The notes beneath the pieces are model-generated. The model made no database searches. It was not told the DNA's origin and saw nothing but the letters and a program-made list of their open reading frames with translations. The position numbers were made by a program, and so were the translations under genes. DNA of 6,738 nucleotides from Cytophagaceae bacterium (GTDB lineage: Bacteria; Bacteroidota; Bacteroidia; Cytophagales; Flexibacteraceae), in the NCBI GenBank assembly GCA_947464365.1, contig CANHWS010000191.1:1-6738 (forward strand), written 5' to 3'. Shown piece after piece: positions 1-6,171 of the stretch; positions within the stretch are counted from its first letter, which is position 1; every line of letters begins with the position of its first letter.

Positions 1-2408
1 ACATCGGCGGCACAGTAGCCTCTGGCAGCACCAGCAATACATTTGCTATGCAGAGCACCGGCACTGGCACACGGTCCTTCCTGAACAACCTCTTGGTTAA
101 TAACCGTAATGGTGGCACTACAGGCAATCACTATTGCCTCTCCTTGGCCGGCACTGGTGTCAATCCATCGGGCCTGACCAGCAACAACAACCTCTTCCAA
201 GCCAGTGGCGACAACGGCTTCTTCCTGAGCTATAACAGCACCAACATCGACAACCTACCGGGCATGACTTCAGCCAATGGCCAAGATGCCGGTAGCTTCA
301 GCTGCGACCCTAAGTTGTTGAACCCAACAGGTACTGCCTCGACAGTTGACCTACACATCAGCGCACCACCTGTCCCGACCTTGATCGAAGGCAATGGCCA
401 GCTAGTTGGCACTGTGACACTAGACTTTGATGGCGAAACACGAAGTGCCCTAACACCAACGGATATCGGTGCTGATGCTGGTGCCTTCACTGCACAACTA
501 GGTGGCTGCATCGCTACCTGGAACGGATCCGTCAACACCAGCTGGACCAACAAGGAAAACTGGACACCAGACCAGATCCCAACCGCCAGCTCGCCAGTTA
601 TCATCCCTGGTGGCATGACCAATAATCCGACCATCAGTGGCACCTCTAGCTGCTTGACCCTCACGATGCAAGGTGATGCTAGCCTCACGATCAACGCAAG
701 TGCGCAACTACGTGTGGCTGGCCAAGTCATGGCGACAGGTGCGAATACGATCGTCGGCACAGGCAAACTGGTCCTGAACGGTACAGCGGCTCAGTCCATC
801 ATCGGCACCCTGAACCTATCTAACCTAGAGATCTCGAACGCAACAACCGAGGGCGTCACCATCACGATGTCCAGCAATGTCATCCTGACCCCCGTCGCTG
901 CATCCGGTAGTGGATTGTTGACCCTGCTGGCTAACAGCAAACTCACGACCAACGGCACCCTGACCCTCAAGTCCAACGCCTTGGCAACCGCCATGGTAGG
1001 TCCTATTCCATCGACTGCAACACTCGTCGGCAACCTGACCCTAGAGCGTCTGACCCCTGGTGTACAGGGATGGTATTTCGTAGGTGCTCCTTTCAAGGCT
1101 GGCACCAAGATCACCCAGTGGTCTGAGATCTTCCCGGTCATCACCCCTAAGCAAAATGCTAACGTCTTCGTCTTTACCGAAGGTGATACCACTAGGTTCC
1201 AGTCTGGCACCCGTGTTGTCGAAGGAAATGGTTGGAAAGTCGCTAACTCAATCACCGGCGACATCAACCCATCTGATGCACCAACAGGCTATCGTCTGCA
1301 CCTAAGTACTAGGTTCAATACAGCTAGCAGTTCGCTCCTGTCGGTTACTGGTGCACCTTTGACACAGAACGTTCTAGCCCCATTTACCAAAACAACTACC
1401 GGATTTGAGAATGGTGGCTGGAACCTAATTGCCAACCCATACCCTTGCGCCATCGACTGGAACGTCACCAAGTTTGACGCCTCTAACACCGCCCTACCGA
1501 TGACCAACTCAGTCCATATCTGGAACGGAGCGACCGCCAATTATAGCAGCTGGACAGCTCTATCTGCAGGTAGTGGTACAGGTGTCGGTATGTCATCAGG
1601 TATCATTGCCTCCTCGCAAGCCTTCTTCATCAAGGCCACTGCCGCTGGCACCCTGACTTTCAAAGAAACCTTCAAAAACACTGCTGCCACAAGCAGCTTC
1701 CGCCGTGTGGCCAGCCAGGATAACCTTGTGAAATTTAGGCTTTCACAAGGCACCATGTGGGACGAAGCCTCTGTACTGTTCTATGACGGTGCGGATGATG
1801 CGGACGACCAGTTTGATGCCGATAACCTGGCTGGATCTGCACTGGATATTGCCACCACTAACAGCACAGGCCGTAACCTCGCAATCAACATAATGGCGAC
1901 CCTAGCAGGTCAGCAGCTGATCCCGCTGCGGGTCAGCGTACCAGCTGTTGGCAACGCCACCCTCGCCTTCGAGGACCTGAGCCGCTTTGCTGCCGACTAT
2001 GACGTCATCCTGATCGATAACTTCGCAGGTACCCAGACTAACATCCGTACTCAGCCGATGGTGAACTTCGCCGTCACAACAAGTGCTGGTAGCCAAGGTG
2101 CAAGTCGTTTTATGCTATTGGTTAAACCAATGGTCACTAGCCTGAGCGCCACCGTTGCAGCACAGCCAAGTATGACCGTATGGCCAAACCCTGCTGATGC
2201 TTCACAAGCGATTAACGTAAGCCTAAGCAACTTTGGCAAAGGCTTGCTAGATGTCCGCCTGATTGATGTAATGGGCAAAACCGCCTTGCGTCAACAAGTG
2301 GCCGTCAATGATTTTGGTACTGCACAACTGTCAGTCGAGGGCATTACCCCAGGTATCTACACCTTGGTGGCCCCAGGTGCCCATAGCAAGCAGATTGTCA
2401 TTAAGTAA
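1..2408 (+). CDS. Large secreted T9SS cargo protein, C-terminal part (5' partial)
   Basis: The frame is already open at base 3, 15 codons before the first ATG at 48, so that ATG is internal and the true start and signal peptide lie outside the window. Numbering from the ATG at 48, residues 1-150 resemble the end of a right-handed beta-helix domain and close with the TPTDIGAD motif common in such Bacteroidota proteins. Residues 156-172 (TWNGSVNTSW then ENW) open a second beta-rich repeat region. Later landmarks are LERLTPGVQGWYFVGAP, GWNLIANPYP, a WNGAT-type segment and a RFMLLVKP strand, all typical of Bacteroidota surface proteins. The last 78 residues form a type A sorting domain. The product should cross the outer membrane by the type IX system and be released or attached to the surface. 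No catalytic domain is visible, so adhesin, matrix or enzyme-accessory roles all remain possible. The family type is well supported; the specific function is unknown. Confidence 0.93.
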   Translation, partial: IGGTVASGSTSNTFAMQSTGTGTRSFLNNLLVNNRNGGTTGNHYCLSLAGTGVNPSGLTSNNNLFQASGDNGFFLSYNSTNIDNLPGMTSANGQDAGSFSCDPKLLNPTGTASTVDLHISAPPVPTLIEGNGQLVGTVTLDFDGETRSALTPTDIGADAGAFTAQLGGCIATWNGSVNTSWTNKENWTPDQIPTASSPVIIPGGMTNNPTISGTSSCLTLTMQGDASLTINASAQLRVAGQVMATGANTIVGTGKLVLNGTAAQSIIGTLNLSNLEISNATTEGVTITMSSNVILTPVAASGSGLLTLLANSKLTTNGTLTLKSNALATAMVGPIPSTATLVGNLTLERLTPGVQGWYFVGAPFKAGTKITQWSEIFPVITPKQNANVFVFTEGDTTRFQSGTRVVEGNGWKVANSITGDINPSDAPTGYRLHLSTRFNTASSSLLSVTGAPLTQNVLAPFTKTTTGFENGGWNLIANPYPCAIDWNVTKFDASNTALPMTNSVHIWNGATANYSSWTALSAGSGTGVGMSSGIIASSQAFFIKATAAGTLTFKETFKNTAATSSFRRVASQDNLVKFRLSQGTMWDEASVLFYDGADDADDQFDADNLAGSALDIATTNSTGRNLAINIMATLAGQQLIPLRVSVPAVGNATLAFEDLSRFAADYDVILIDNFAGTQTNIRTQPMVNFAVTTSAGSQGASRFMLLVKPMVTSLSATVAAQPSMTVWPNPADASQAINVSLSNFGKGLLDVRLIDVMGKTALRQQVAVNDFGTAQLSVEGITPGIYTLVAPGAHSKQIVIK
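2172..2405 (+). other. Type A T9SS C-terminal sorting domain
   Basis: This stretch encodes the final 78 residues of the secreted protein. It begins with MTVWPNPA, matching the family pattern of a hydrophobic strand followed by PNPA. It continues with VRLIDVMGK (the usual 'v.l.d..Gk' strand), then GITPGIYTLV, matching the family 'l..G.Y.l.v' motif, and ends in KQIVIK, a short basic and hydrophobic tail. In this family the domain targets the protein to the type IX translocon and is normally cleaved off after transport. I see all the expected blocks in order with no gap. Cleavage and attachment are inferred from the family. Confidence 0.9.
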
Positions 2409-2430
2409 CCTGAATAAATGTGATTCCGAG

Positions 2431-2463
2431 AAATGGCCTCCTGCATGGGAGGTCATTTTTTTT
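2431..2463 (+). terminator. Intrinsic terminator after the T9SS gene
   Basis: An 11-bp stem (AAATGGCCTCC with GGAGGTCATTT, one G-U pair) encloses a 6-base loop, TGCATG. The right arm runs into eight T residues, five of which lie beyond the stem. It sits 23 bases after the TAA stop of the secreted-protein gene and should end that transcript. The left flank is not A-rich in a way that would predict strong termination on the other strand. Confidence 0.85.
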
Positions 2464-2504
2464 GGCCTTTATATCAACCGAAAAGTTCGCTTACCTTTCG
2501 GGCT

Positions 2505-3410
2505 ATGGCAGGTGTGCAATCCAAACTGATGACCAAAGTGCTGTTATATCTTGATCAGCACCTTGATGATGATTTGTCCCTAGAGATGGTGGCGGCTCGG
2601 TTTGGTTATTCTGCTTTCCATTTTCATCGGTTGTTTAGGGCTCAGACATCCGAAACGTTACAAGATTACATCAGGCGCTTAAGGCTAGAGCGATCAGCCA
2701 AATGGCTCATTACCCAAAAGCCACATACAATCACTGACATGGCTTATCTGAATGGCTATGGCAGTAATGCCGCCTTCTCGAAGGCCTTTGCTCGGCATTA
2801 CGGAATGAGCCCACTTGTTTTTAGGCAGCGCAGCCCCGGGCGATTTAGCCGAATTATTTGGTCGCATAGCAATCCCGGACAAGCCCCTAATAATGGCAAC
2901 CACTACTTTCGCTTCGGGATTAACAAACTCCCGCCCACCAATATGGACCAAAACATCAAAGCAGCAGAGGTGCCTGCACTTACCCTAGCCTCGATCATGA
3001 ATATCGGTATGCAGAACCTAGGTGCCACTTACGAGAGGCTCCTTGGCTGGGCAGGGCAGCAAGGATTATTGACACCCGATATGAAGGCCATCACCGTTTT
3101 CCATGATAGCCCCAAGGTAACGCACCCTGCACAAGTGCGCCAATCTGCAGGCATCGTCATTGATCTTGACCTCGTGTTGGGCCAAGAAGTGACCAAACTG
3201 GTTTTGCCTGCTGGGCTCTACGTTGTAGGATCGTTCGAGATAACGATGAGTGAATTTGAATCAACCTGGACCAATCTATTTGTCTGGCTAAACCAAAATG
3301 GTTATGCTACCAGAGAGGGATTGGTTTATGAAATCCACCACAATGATTATCGCACCCATCCAGAGCAGCACTTCATGGTCGAAATGCGGATTCCCGTTGT
3401 GAGGAGGTAG
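2505..3410 (+). CDS. AraC-family regulator with C-terminal GyrI-like ligand-binding domain
   Basis: With the start at 2505 the protein has 301 residues, the usual size for AraC-GyrI fusions. Residues about 10-108 form the two-helix-turn-helix AraC DNA-binding domain: DLSLEMVAARFGYSAFHFHRLF is the first unit, and ITDMAYLNGYGSNAAFSKAF followed by GMSPLVFR is the second with the family signature. A linker (109-150) leads to a GyrI-like domain (about 151-300) containing VPALTLASIMNIG, LPAGLYVVGSFE and the C-terminal block VYEIHHNDYRTHPEQHF then VEMRIPV. GyrI-like domains bind small, often hydrophobic or cationic molecules, as in the Rob and BmrR effector domains, so a ligand-responsive activator is likely. 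The frame stays open back to an ATG at 2433, but that lies inside the upstream terminator; ATG 2505 gives the normal leader before the first helix, and ATG 2529 is possible. No Shine-Dalgarno site is seen. Ligand and target genes are unknown. Confidence 0.9.
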   Translation: MAGVQSKLMTKVLLYLDQHLDDDLSLEMVAARFGYSAFHFHRLFRAQTSETLQDYIRRLRLERSAKWLITQKPHTITDMAYLNGYGSNAAFSKAFARHYGMSPLVFRQRSPGRFSRIIWSHSNPGQAPNNGNHYFRFGINKLPPTNMDQNIKAAEVPALTLASIMNIGMQNLGATYERLLGWAGQQGLLTPDMKAITVFHDSPKVTHPAQVRQSAGIVIDLDLVLGQEVTKLVLPAGLYVVGSFEITMSEFESTWTNLFVWLNQNGYATREGLVYEIHHNDYRTHPEQHFMVEMRIPVVRR

Positions 3411-3415
3411 AGTGC

Positions 3416-4990
3416 TTACCACCATTTTTTGCCCAAATACACCCCAGCCATTTTCTGCACTGTCGGTGTCATAAAGGCCTGGTTGATGCACGAATAGCCC
3501 AGGATCAAACCTTGTGGTTTGGGCTGTGGTTCGGTAAGTTTTTCTTCTAGATAGTCATGCGGATATTGGTCATCATGATCAAAATAGCATTTGCTGAGGG
3601 CATGGGTTGCAATACCTTTAGCGTCGAGGGCAGCGACTAGTTTTTCATCCTGCCGATCGGCTGGTAACTCTGCAACTAAATGGAAACTAGAGGTCAGGAC
3701 TGGCCGAATCTGGATCTGGTCATCAAAGTGTTTCTGGAACAATGACAGGAATAAGGCCCTTCGCTCTTTTGCTTCCTCAATCGCCATCCGTATATGTTTA
3801 TAAATCAGGTTCTGACTCATGAAGTCCGTCATCACAACCTGGATGGATTGTGGCACAAATCGGTGCGAGTGCATCTGGAGGGCCTTGACAGCAGGCAATA
3901 AATGTGGCGGGACAATCATATAGCCTAACCGAATCGACGGATGAAGTATCCTGTTAAATGTCCCGAGATAGATGGTACGCTGCTCAGCATCTAGGCTGTA
4001 GATTGATGGTACTTGGTCATGCCAATTGTTAATCTCATGTTCATAATCATTCTCGATGATCATGGCATTATGTGCATGGGCCCATGCCAATAGTTTGAGT
4101 CTCCGTTCTTTGCTCATCTTGCCGCCCAAAGGATATTGGTTGGATGGCGTGGTATGGATTAGCTTGACGGCTTTGTGCTCATCCGAGTTAATTTGATCTA
4201 TAATCAGCCCTTCGTTATCTACTTCAATTGGTACAACATCGGCTTGCAGGCTTTTGAAAATAGAAATAACATTCGGGAACGTAGGGTTTTCCATACAGAC
4301 CATATCCCCTTTATTGATCAAGACACTCCCGATCAGGAACAATGATTGTAATGACCCTGATACGATCATGATCTGGCCTGGGTCGCAAGTGATGCCGCGG
4401 CTCAGTAATAGATAATTTGCAATGCACTTTTTGAGCGAATCAATACCCGATGAAATCGAATAATTAAGATCGGCCGACCGGATGTTGCGCCAATACATAT
4501 TGGATAGTTTCTGCCACTGACCTATCGGGAATACATCCAGCGGGGGCAACCCAGGTGTAAAGGCAATGCCCTCTGCGGACGTATCGTTTAGCAGATGGAT
4601 GTTATGCAAAAACGATTGCCCAAGATCTGAAATAGCAGGGTAAGTCACCGGGTCCACCTCGATCTTTAGGGGTAATTTGGGCAAAGTCGCCACCGCAAAA
4701 CCTGAGCCTTGCTTGGCAACCAACAATTGGTTTTCGGCAAGGAGGTTATAAGCCTTAACGACCGTACTGCGCGACAAGCCAATGACCGTCATCAGCAAGC
4801 GTGTGGGGGGCATAGCTGTATGCTCGGGCAGGGCTCCGGTGTCTATCGCCTCCTTGATTGCTTCGTAAAGCGCCAAATAGATCCCACGCTGGGGCCTCCC
4901 CTCGGGCTTAAAATAGGTCTTGATGATGTTGTTGACGACGGTATACAAGGCAAGCAGACGGGGTAAAAGGCGATGGCAAAAGTTAGTCAT
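3416..4990 (-). CDS. MocR/GabR-type regulator (GntR winged helix plus aminotransferase fold) lacking the PLP lysine
   Basis: The protein has 524 residues, slightly longer than typical MocR regulators (about 470-500), with a roughly 25-residue leader. Residues 26-102 form a GntR-type winged helix, including MPPTRLL and GLSRSTVVKAYNLLAENQLL, ending at GSGFAV. Residues about 140-520 match a fold-type I aminotransferase domain: SGSLQSLFLIGSVL, GDMVCMENPTFP, TPSNQYPLG, IENDYEHEI (D315 is the expected partner of the PLP ring nitrogen), GTFNRILHPSIRLGY and LILGYS. In family members such as B. subtilis GabR the GTFSK lysine forms the PLP Schiff base; here that position is Arg347 (AGG at 3950-3952). 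The usual HQ of TPSHQ is also changed to NQ. There is no stop or frameshift, and the DNA-binding part looks intact. The protein probably binds DNA; PLP binding or catalysis may be altered or absent. Neither the divergent region nor the next gene identifies a regulated enzyme. Confidence 0.92.
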   Translation of the reverse strand: MTNFCHRLLPRLLALYTVVNNIIKTYFKPEGRPQRGIYLALYEAIKEAIDTGALPEHTAMPPTRLLMTVIGLSRSTVVKAYNLLAENQLLVAKQGSGFAVATLPKLPLKIEVDPVTYPAISDLGQSFLHNIHLLNDTSAEGIAFTPGLPPLDVFPIGQWQKLSNMYWRNIRSADLNYSISSGIDSLKKCIANYLLLSRGITCDPGQIMIVSGSLQSLFLIGSVLINKGDMVCMENPTFPNVISIFKSLQADVVPIEVDNEGLIIDQINSDEHKAVKLIHTTPSNQYPLGGKMSKERRLKLLAWAHAHNAMIIENDYEHEINNWHDQVPSIYSLDAEQRTIYLGTFNRILHPSIRLGYMIVPPHLLPAVKALQMHSHRFVPQSIQVVMTDFMSQNLIYKHIRMAIEEAKERRALFLSLFQKHFDDQIQIRPVLTSSFHLVAELPADRQDEKLVAALDAKGIATHALSKCYFDHDDQYPHDYLEEKLTEPQPKPQGLILGYSCINQAFMTPTVQKMAGVYLGKKWW

Positions 4991-5200
4991 TTTTGCCGGG
5001 ATACCAATGGTTATGGAGGTTAGGAGTACTGGTTTTGGCCATTGTTATCGACTAACCGTATTGCAATGACTGTGAATGGAAGGCAGAGAAGAGATGGTAG
5101 TGCTTGGTGTCTGTGGACCGGTGTTATCGAGTGGGTCCCAAGATTTGATAATGTTGGAGCCAACCAGTTTGGGGCGTAGTTGGTTGGAGAAAAATGAATT

Positions 5201-5347
5201 ATCTAAACTAGGATTTTAGAAATAAGATTAAAAGGATTCTAGGGATAGGCTTGCAGATGCCGCAATGTCAGTCGGCTAATCCACATCTGCGCATCAGTAC
5301 ACACGAATCCTTTTCATCCGTCCAATCCGCTTAATCCTAGTTCAGAC
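5201..5347. repeat. 147-base imperfect inverted repeat with nested hairpins and GGATT-rich arms
   Basis: The left arm (5201-5239) and the right arm (5305-5347) are imperfect inverted copies. Their outer ends share 13 of 14 bases around TCT-AACTAGGATT, and their inner ends share AAAAGGATTC exactly. Read on the minus strand, the right arm is a run of 9-base units: GGATTAAGC, GGATTGGAC, GGATGAAAA, GGATTCGTG. The left arm has a looser version. Between the arms lies a second inverted repeat, GCAGATG (5253-5259) with CATCTGC (5284-5290), and an alternative small GCCG/CGGC stem within it (5259-5262, 5273-5276). There is no open reading frame and no obvious target-site duplication. From memory, GGATT-type intergenic repeats of this style recur in Bacteroidota genomes, so a non-coding interspersed element is the best guess. 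Confidence 0.6.
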
Positions 5348-5437
5348 AAGACCTTGCAGACACCAGCCAGCAATTGCACCTCACAGACCAAAGCCTAAGA
5401 CTTGAGTGGGTAGGGAACAAACTGGCTTTCGTCTAGC

Positions 5438-5469
5438 TTGGATAGTTGTAAGTGTTTTGATTACATTTG
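5438..5469 (+). promoter_or_regulatory. Likely Bacteroidota-type promoter for the lipoprotein gene
   Basis: TACATTTG at 5462-5469 matches the Bacteroidota -7 consensus TAnnTTTG exactly. A TTG at 5438-5440 lies 21 bases upstream, within the spacing known for the -33 element. Transcription would start near 5475, giving a leader of about 47 bases that ends in an A-rich stretch (CCAAAAAAATTT) just before the ATG. Such A-rich leaders without a Shine-Dalgarno site are usual in this phylum. Confidence 0.45.
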
Positions 5470-5522
5470 ATGCTAGATAATGATCACCACTGCAACCACC
5501 AAGCTAATACCCAAAAAAATTT

Positions 5523-5930
5523 ATGATATTTTCCAACAAAATAGAGTCTTTATTGCAGGTCAAGAACATATTTCTTTATGGGGTGCTTTTTCTATGCCTT
5601 AGCTCCTGTTCTCACAAAGTAAACGACTATGTACGGATAGTGCATTCTGATAAATTACCTAACCCCAATGATATGATCGTTTTCTTTAGGCTAGAAGTTA
5701 GTCAAGATGACAGCTTGTATAGTATAATTGTAAATCATAGTAAACGCAAGAAATCAAAAATCATCGTTTTTTCAACAACTGATACTGTCATGGTCGACTC
5801 TCTCCGTCCAATAGCGACATTCAGCATACGATCACGGAGAAACTTCGCTTTCTTTGACCTCCATGGTTTAAAGGCTGGCAAATCATATCATTTAATTGTA
5901 ACGCCAACGAAAAGAAGCATAATTCAATAG
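5523..5930 (+). CDS. Small putative lipoprotein of unknown function
   Basis: A 135-residue protein with a lipoprotein signal: a lysine (K14), a hydrophobic stretch IFLYGVLFLCL, then a lipobox LSSC with the acylated cysteine at position 29. The mature part is about 107 residues, basic, and rich in alternating hydrophobic residues that suggest a beta-strand fold (for example MIVFFRLEV, YSIIVN, KIIVFST, and FFDLHGLKAGKSYHLIV near the end). I do not recognise a family. The predicted location is lipid-anchored in a membrane; there is no Asp after the cysteine. The 14-residue region before the hydrophobic stretch is long, and a TTG at 5553 would give a shorter, more typical signal peptide. G+C is about 36% by my count, against about half in neighbouring genes, which suggests a different origin or weak selection. 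It appears to be a single-gene unit with its own promoter. Confidence 0.72.
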   Translation: MIFSNKIESLLQVKNIFLYGVLFLCLSSCSHKVNDYVRIVHSDKLPNPNDMIVFFRLEVSQDDSLYSIIVNHSKRKKSKIIVFSTTDTVMVDSLRPIATFSIRSRRNFAFFDLHGLKAGKSYHLIVTPTKRSIIQ

Positions 5931-5962
5931 CATTAGTAGTACTACTGAACACTATTTTTTTT
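5926..5962 (+). terminator. Possible weak intrinsic terminator after the lipoprotein gene
   Basis: The last codons and stop of the gene (AATAG, 5926-5930) can pair with CTATT (5952-5956), enclosing the 12-base palindrome AGTAGTACTACT (5935-5946). A run of eight T residues (5955-5962) follows, six of them beyond the outer stem. Position and T-run fit a terminator, but the outer stem is only 5 bp, AT-rich and separated from the inner one by an internal loop, so efficiency is doubtful. Confidence 0.4.
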
Positions 5963-6171
5963 GAAGTAACCATTCCTTTCTTGGCTCCTTATGTAAAAAG
6001 GACCCTAAGCGCGTCATCTCAAGAGCCAAACCTCAGGTCATAACGAGCATAGTTCTCACCCCACCAAAAAAACCTAAAAAATTTTCGCCGCCCCTGTCCG
6101 GAAACGGAAACTGAGCACGTTATCAGTGCAAGAAAGCCAATCAAACCATCCCTTGGCTTATGTTTCTCAAG

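Larger units (their letters stand above)
4991..5522. other. 532-base gene-free region between the divergent regulator and lipoprotein genes
   Basis: I find no credible coding frame here. Contents, left to right: the upstream region of the MocR-type gene, with no clear Bacteroidota -33/-7 pair on the minus strand; a 9-base direct repeat TGTTATCGA at 5043-5051 and 5122-5130; a 7-bp hairpin CCAACCA/TGGTTGG (5160-5166 and 5181-5187, 14-base loop) with no T-run after it; the 147-base inverted repeat described separately; then about 175 bases ending in a likely promoter for the lipoprotein gene. As the leader of a MocR-type gene it is a likely place for operators, but none can be proved from the sequence. 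Confidence 0.7.

Noticed and set aside
230..1267. Long open frames on the minus strand opposite the T9SS gene
   Set aside because: They lie wholly inside a gene with clear family landmarks, show no recognisable domain, and follow from its codon bias (few stop codons on the opposite strand).
1191..1316. Repeated ACTAGGTTC in the T9SS gene
   Set aside because: Both copies encode Thr-Arg-Phe in frame; two 9-base copies in a repetitive beta-rich gene need no special explanation.
2492..2499. TACCTTTC-like -7 element (TAnnTTTG pattern) upstream of the AraC gene
   Set aside because: The last base does not match, no TTG lies at proper spacing, and transcription would begin at or after the preferred ATG 2505.
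3506..3521. Hairpin CAAACC-TTGT-GGTTTG as a terminator for the AraC gene
   Set aside because: It has a 6-bp stem but no T-run follows, and it lies inside MocR coding sequence whose residues explain the bases.
3416..4990. MocR-type gene as a pseudogene
   Set aside because: The frame is uninterrupted over 524 residues and the winged helix and most aminotransferase-fold motifs are preserved, so loss of the lysine alone does not show decay.
5160..5187. Hairpin CCAACCA/TGGTTGG as a terminator or riboswitch
   Set aside because: There is no T-run on the proper side for either strand, the 14-base loop is large, and it matches no known riboswitch core I can recognise.
5201..5347. Integron attC site
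   Set aside because: The nested inverted symmetry is suggestive, but I see no GTTRRRY-type core boxes at the ends, no integrase and no cassette array.
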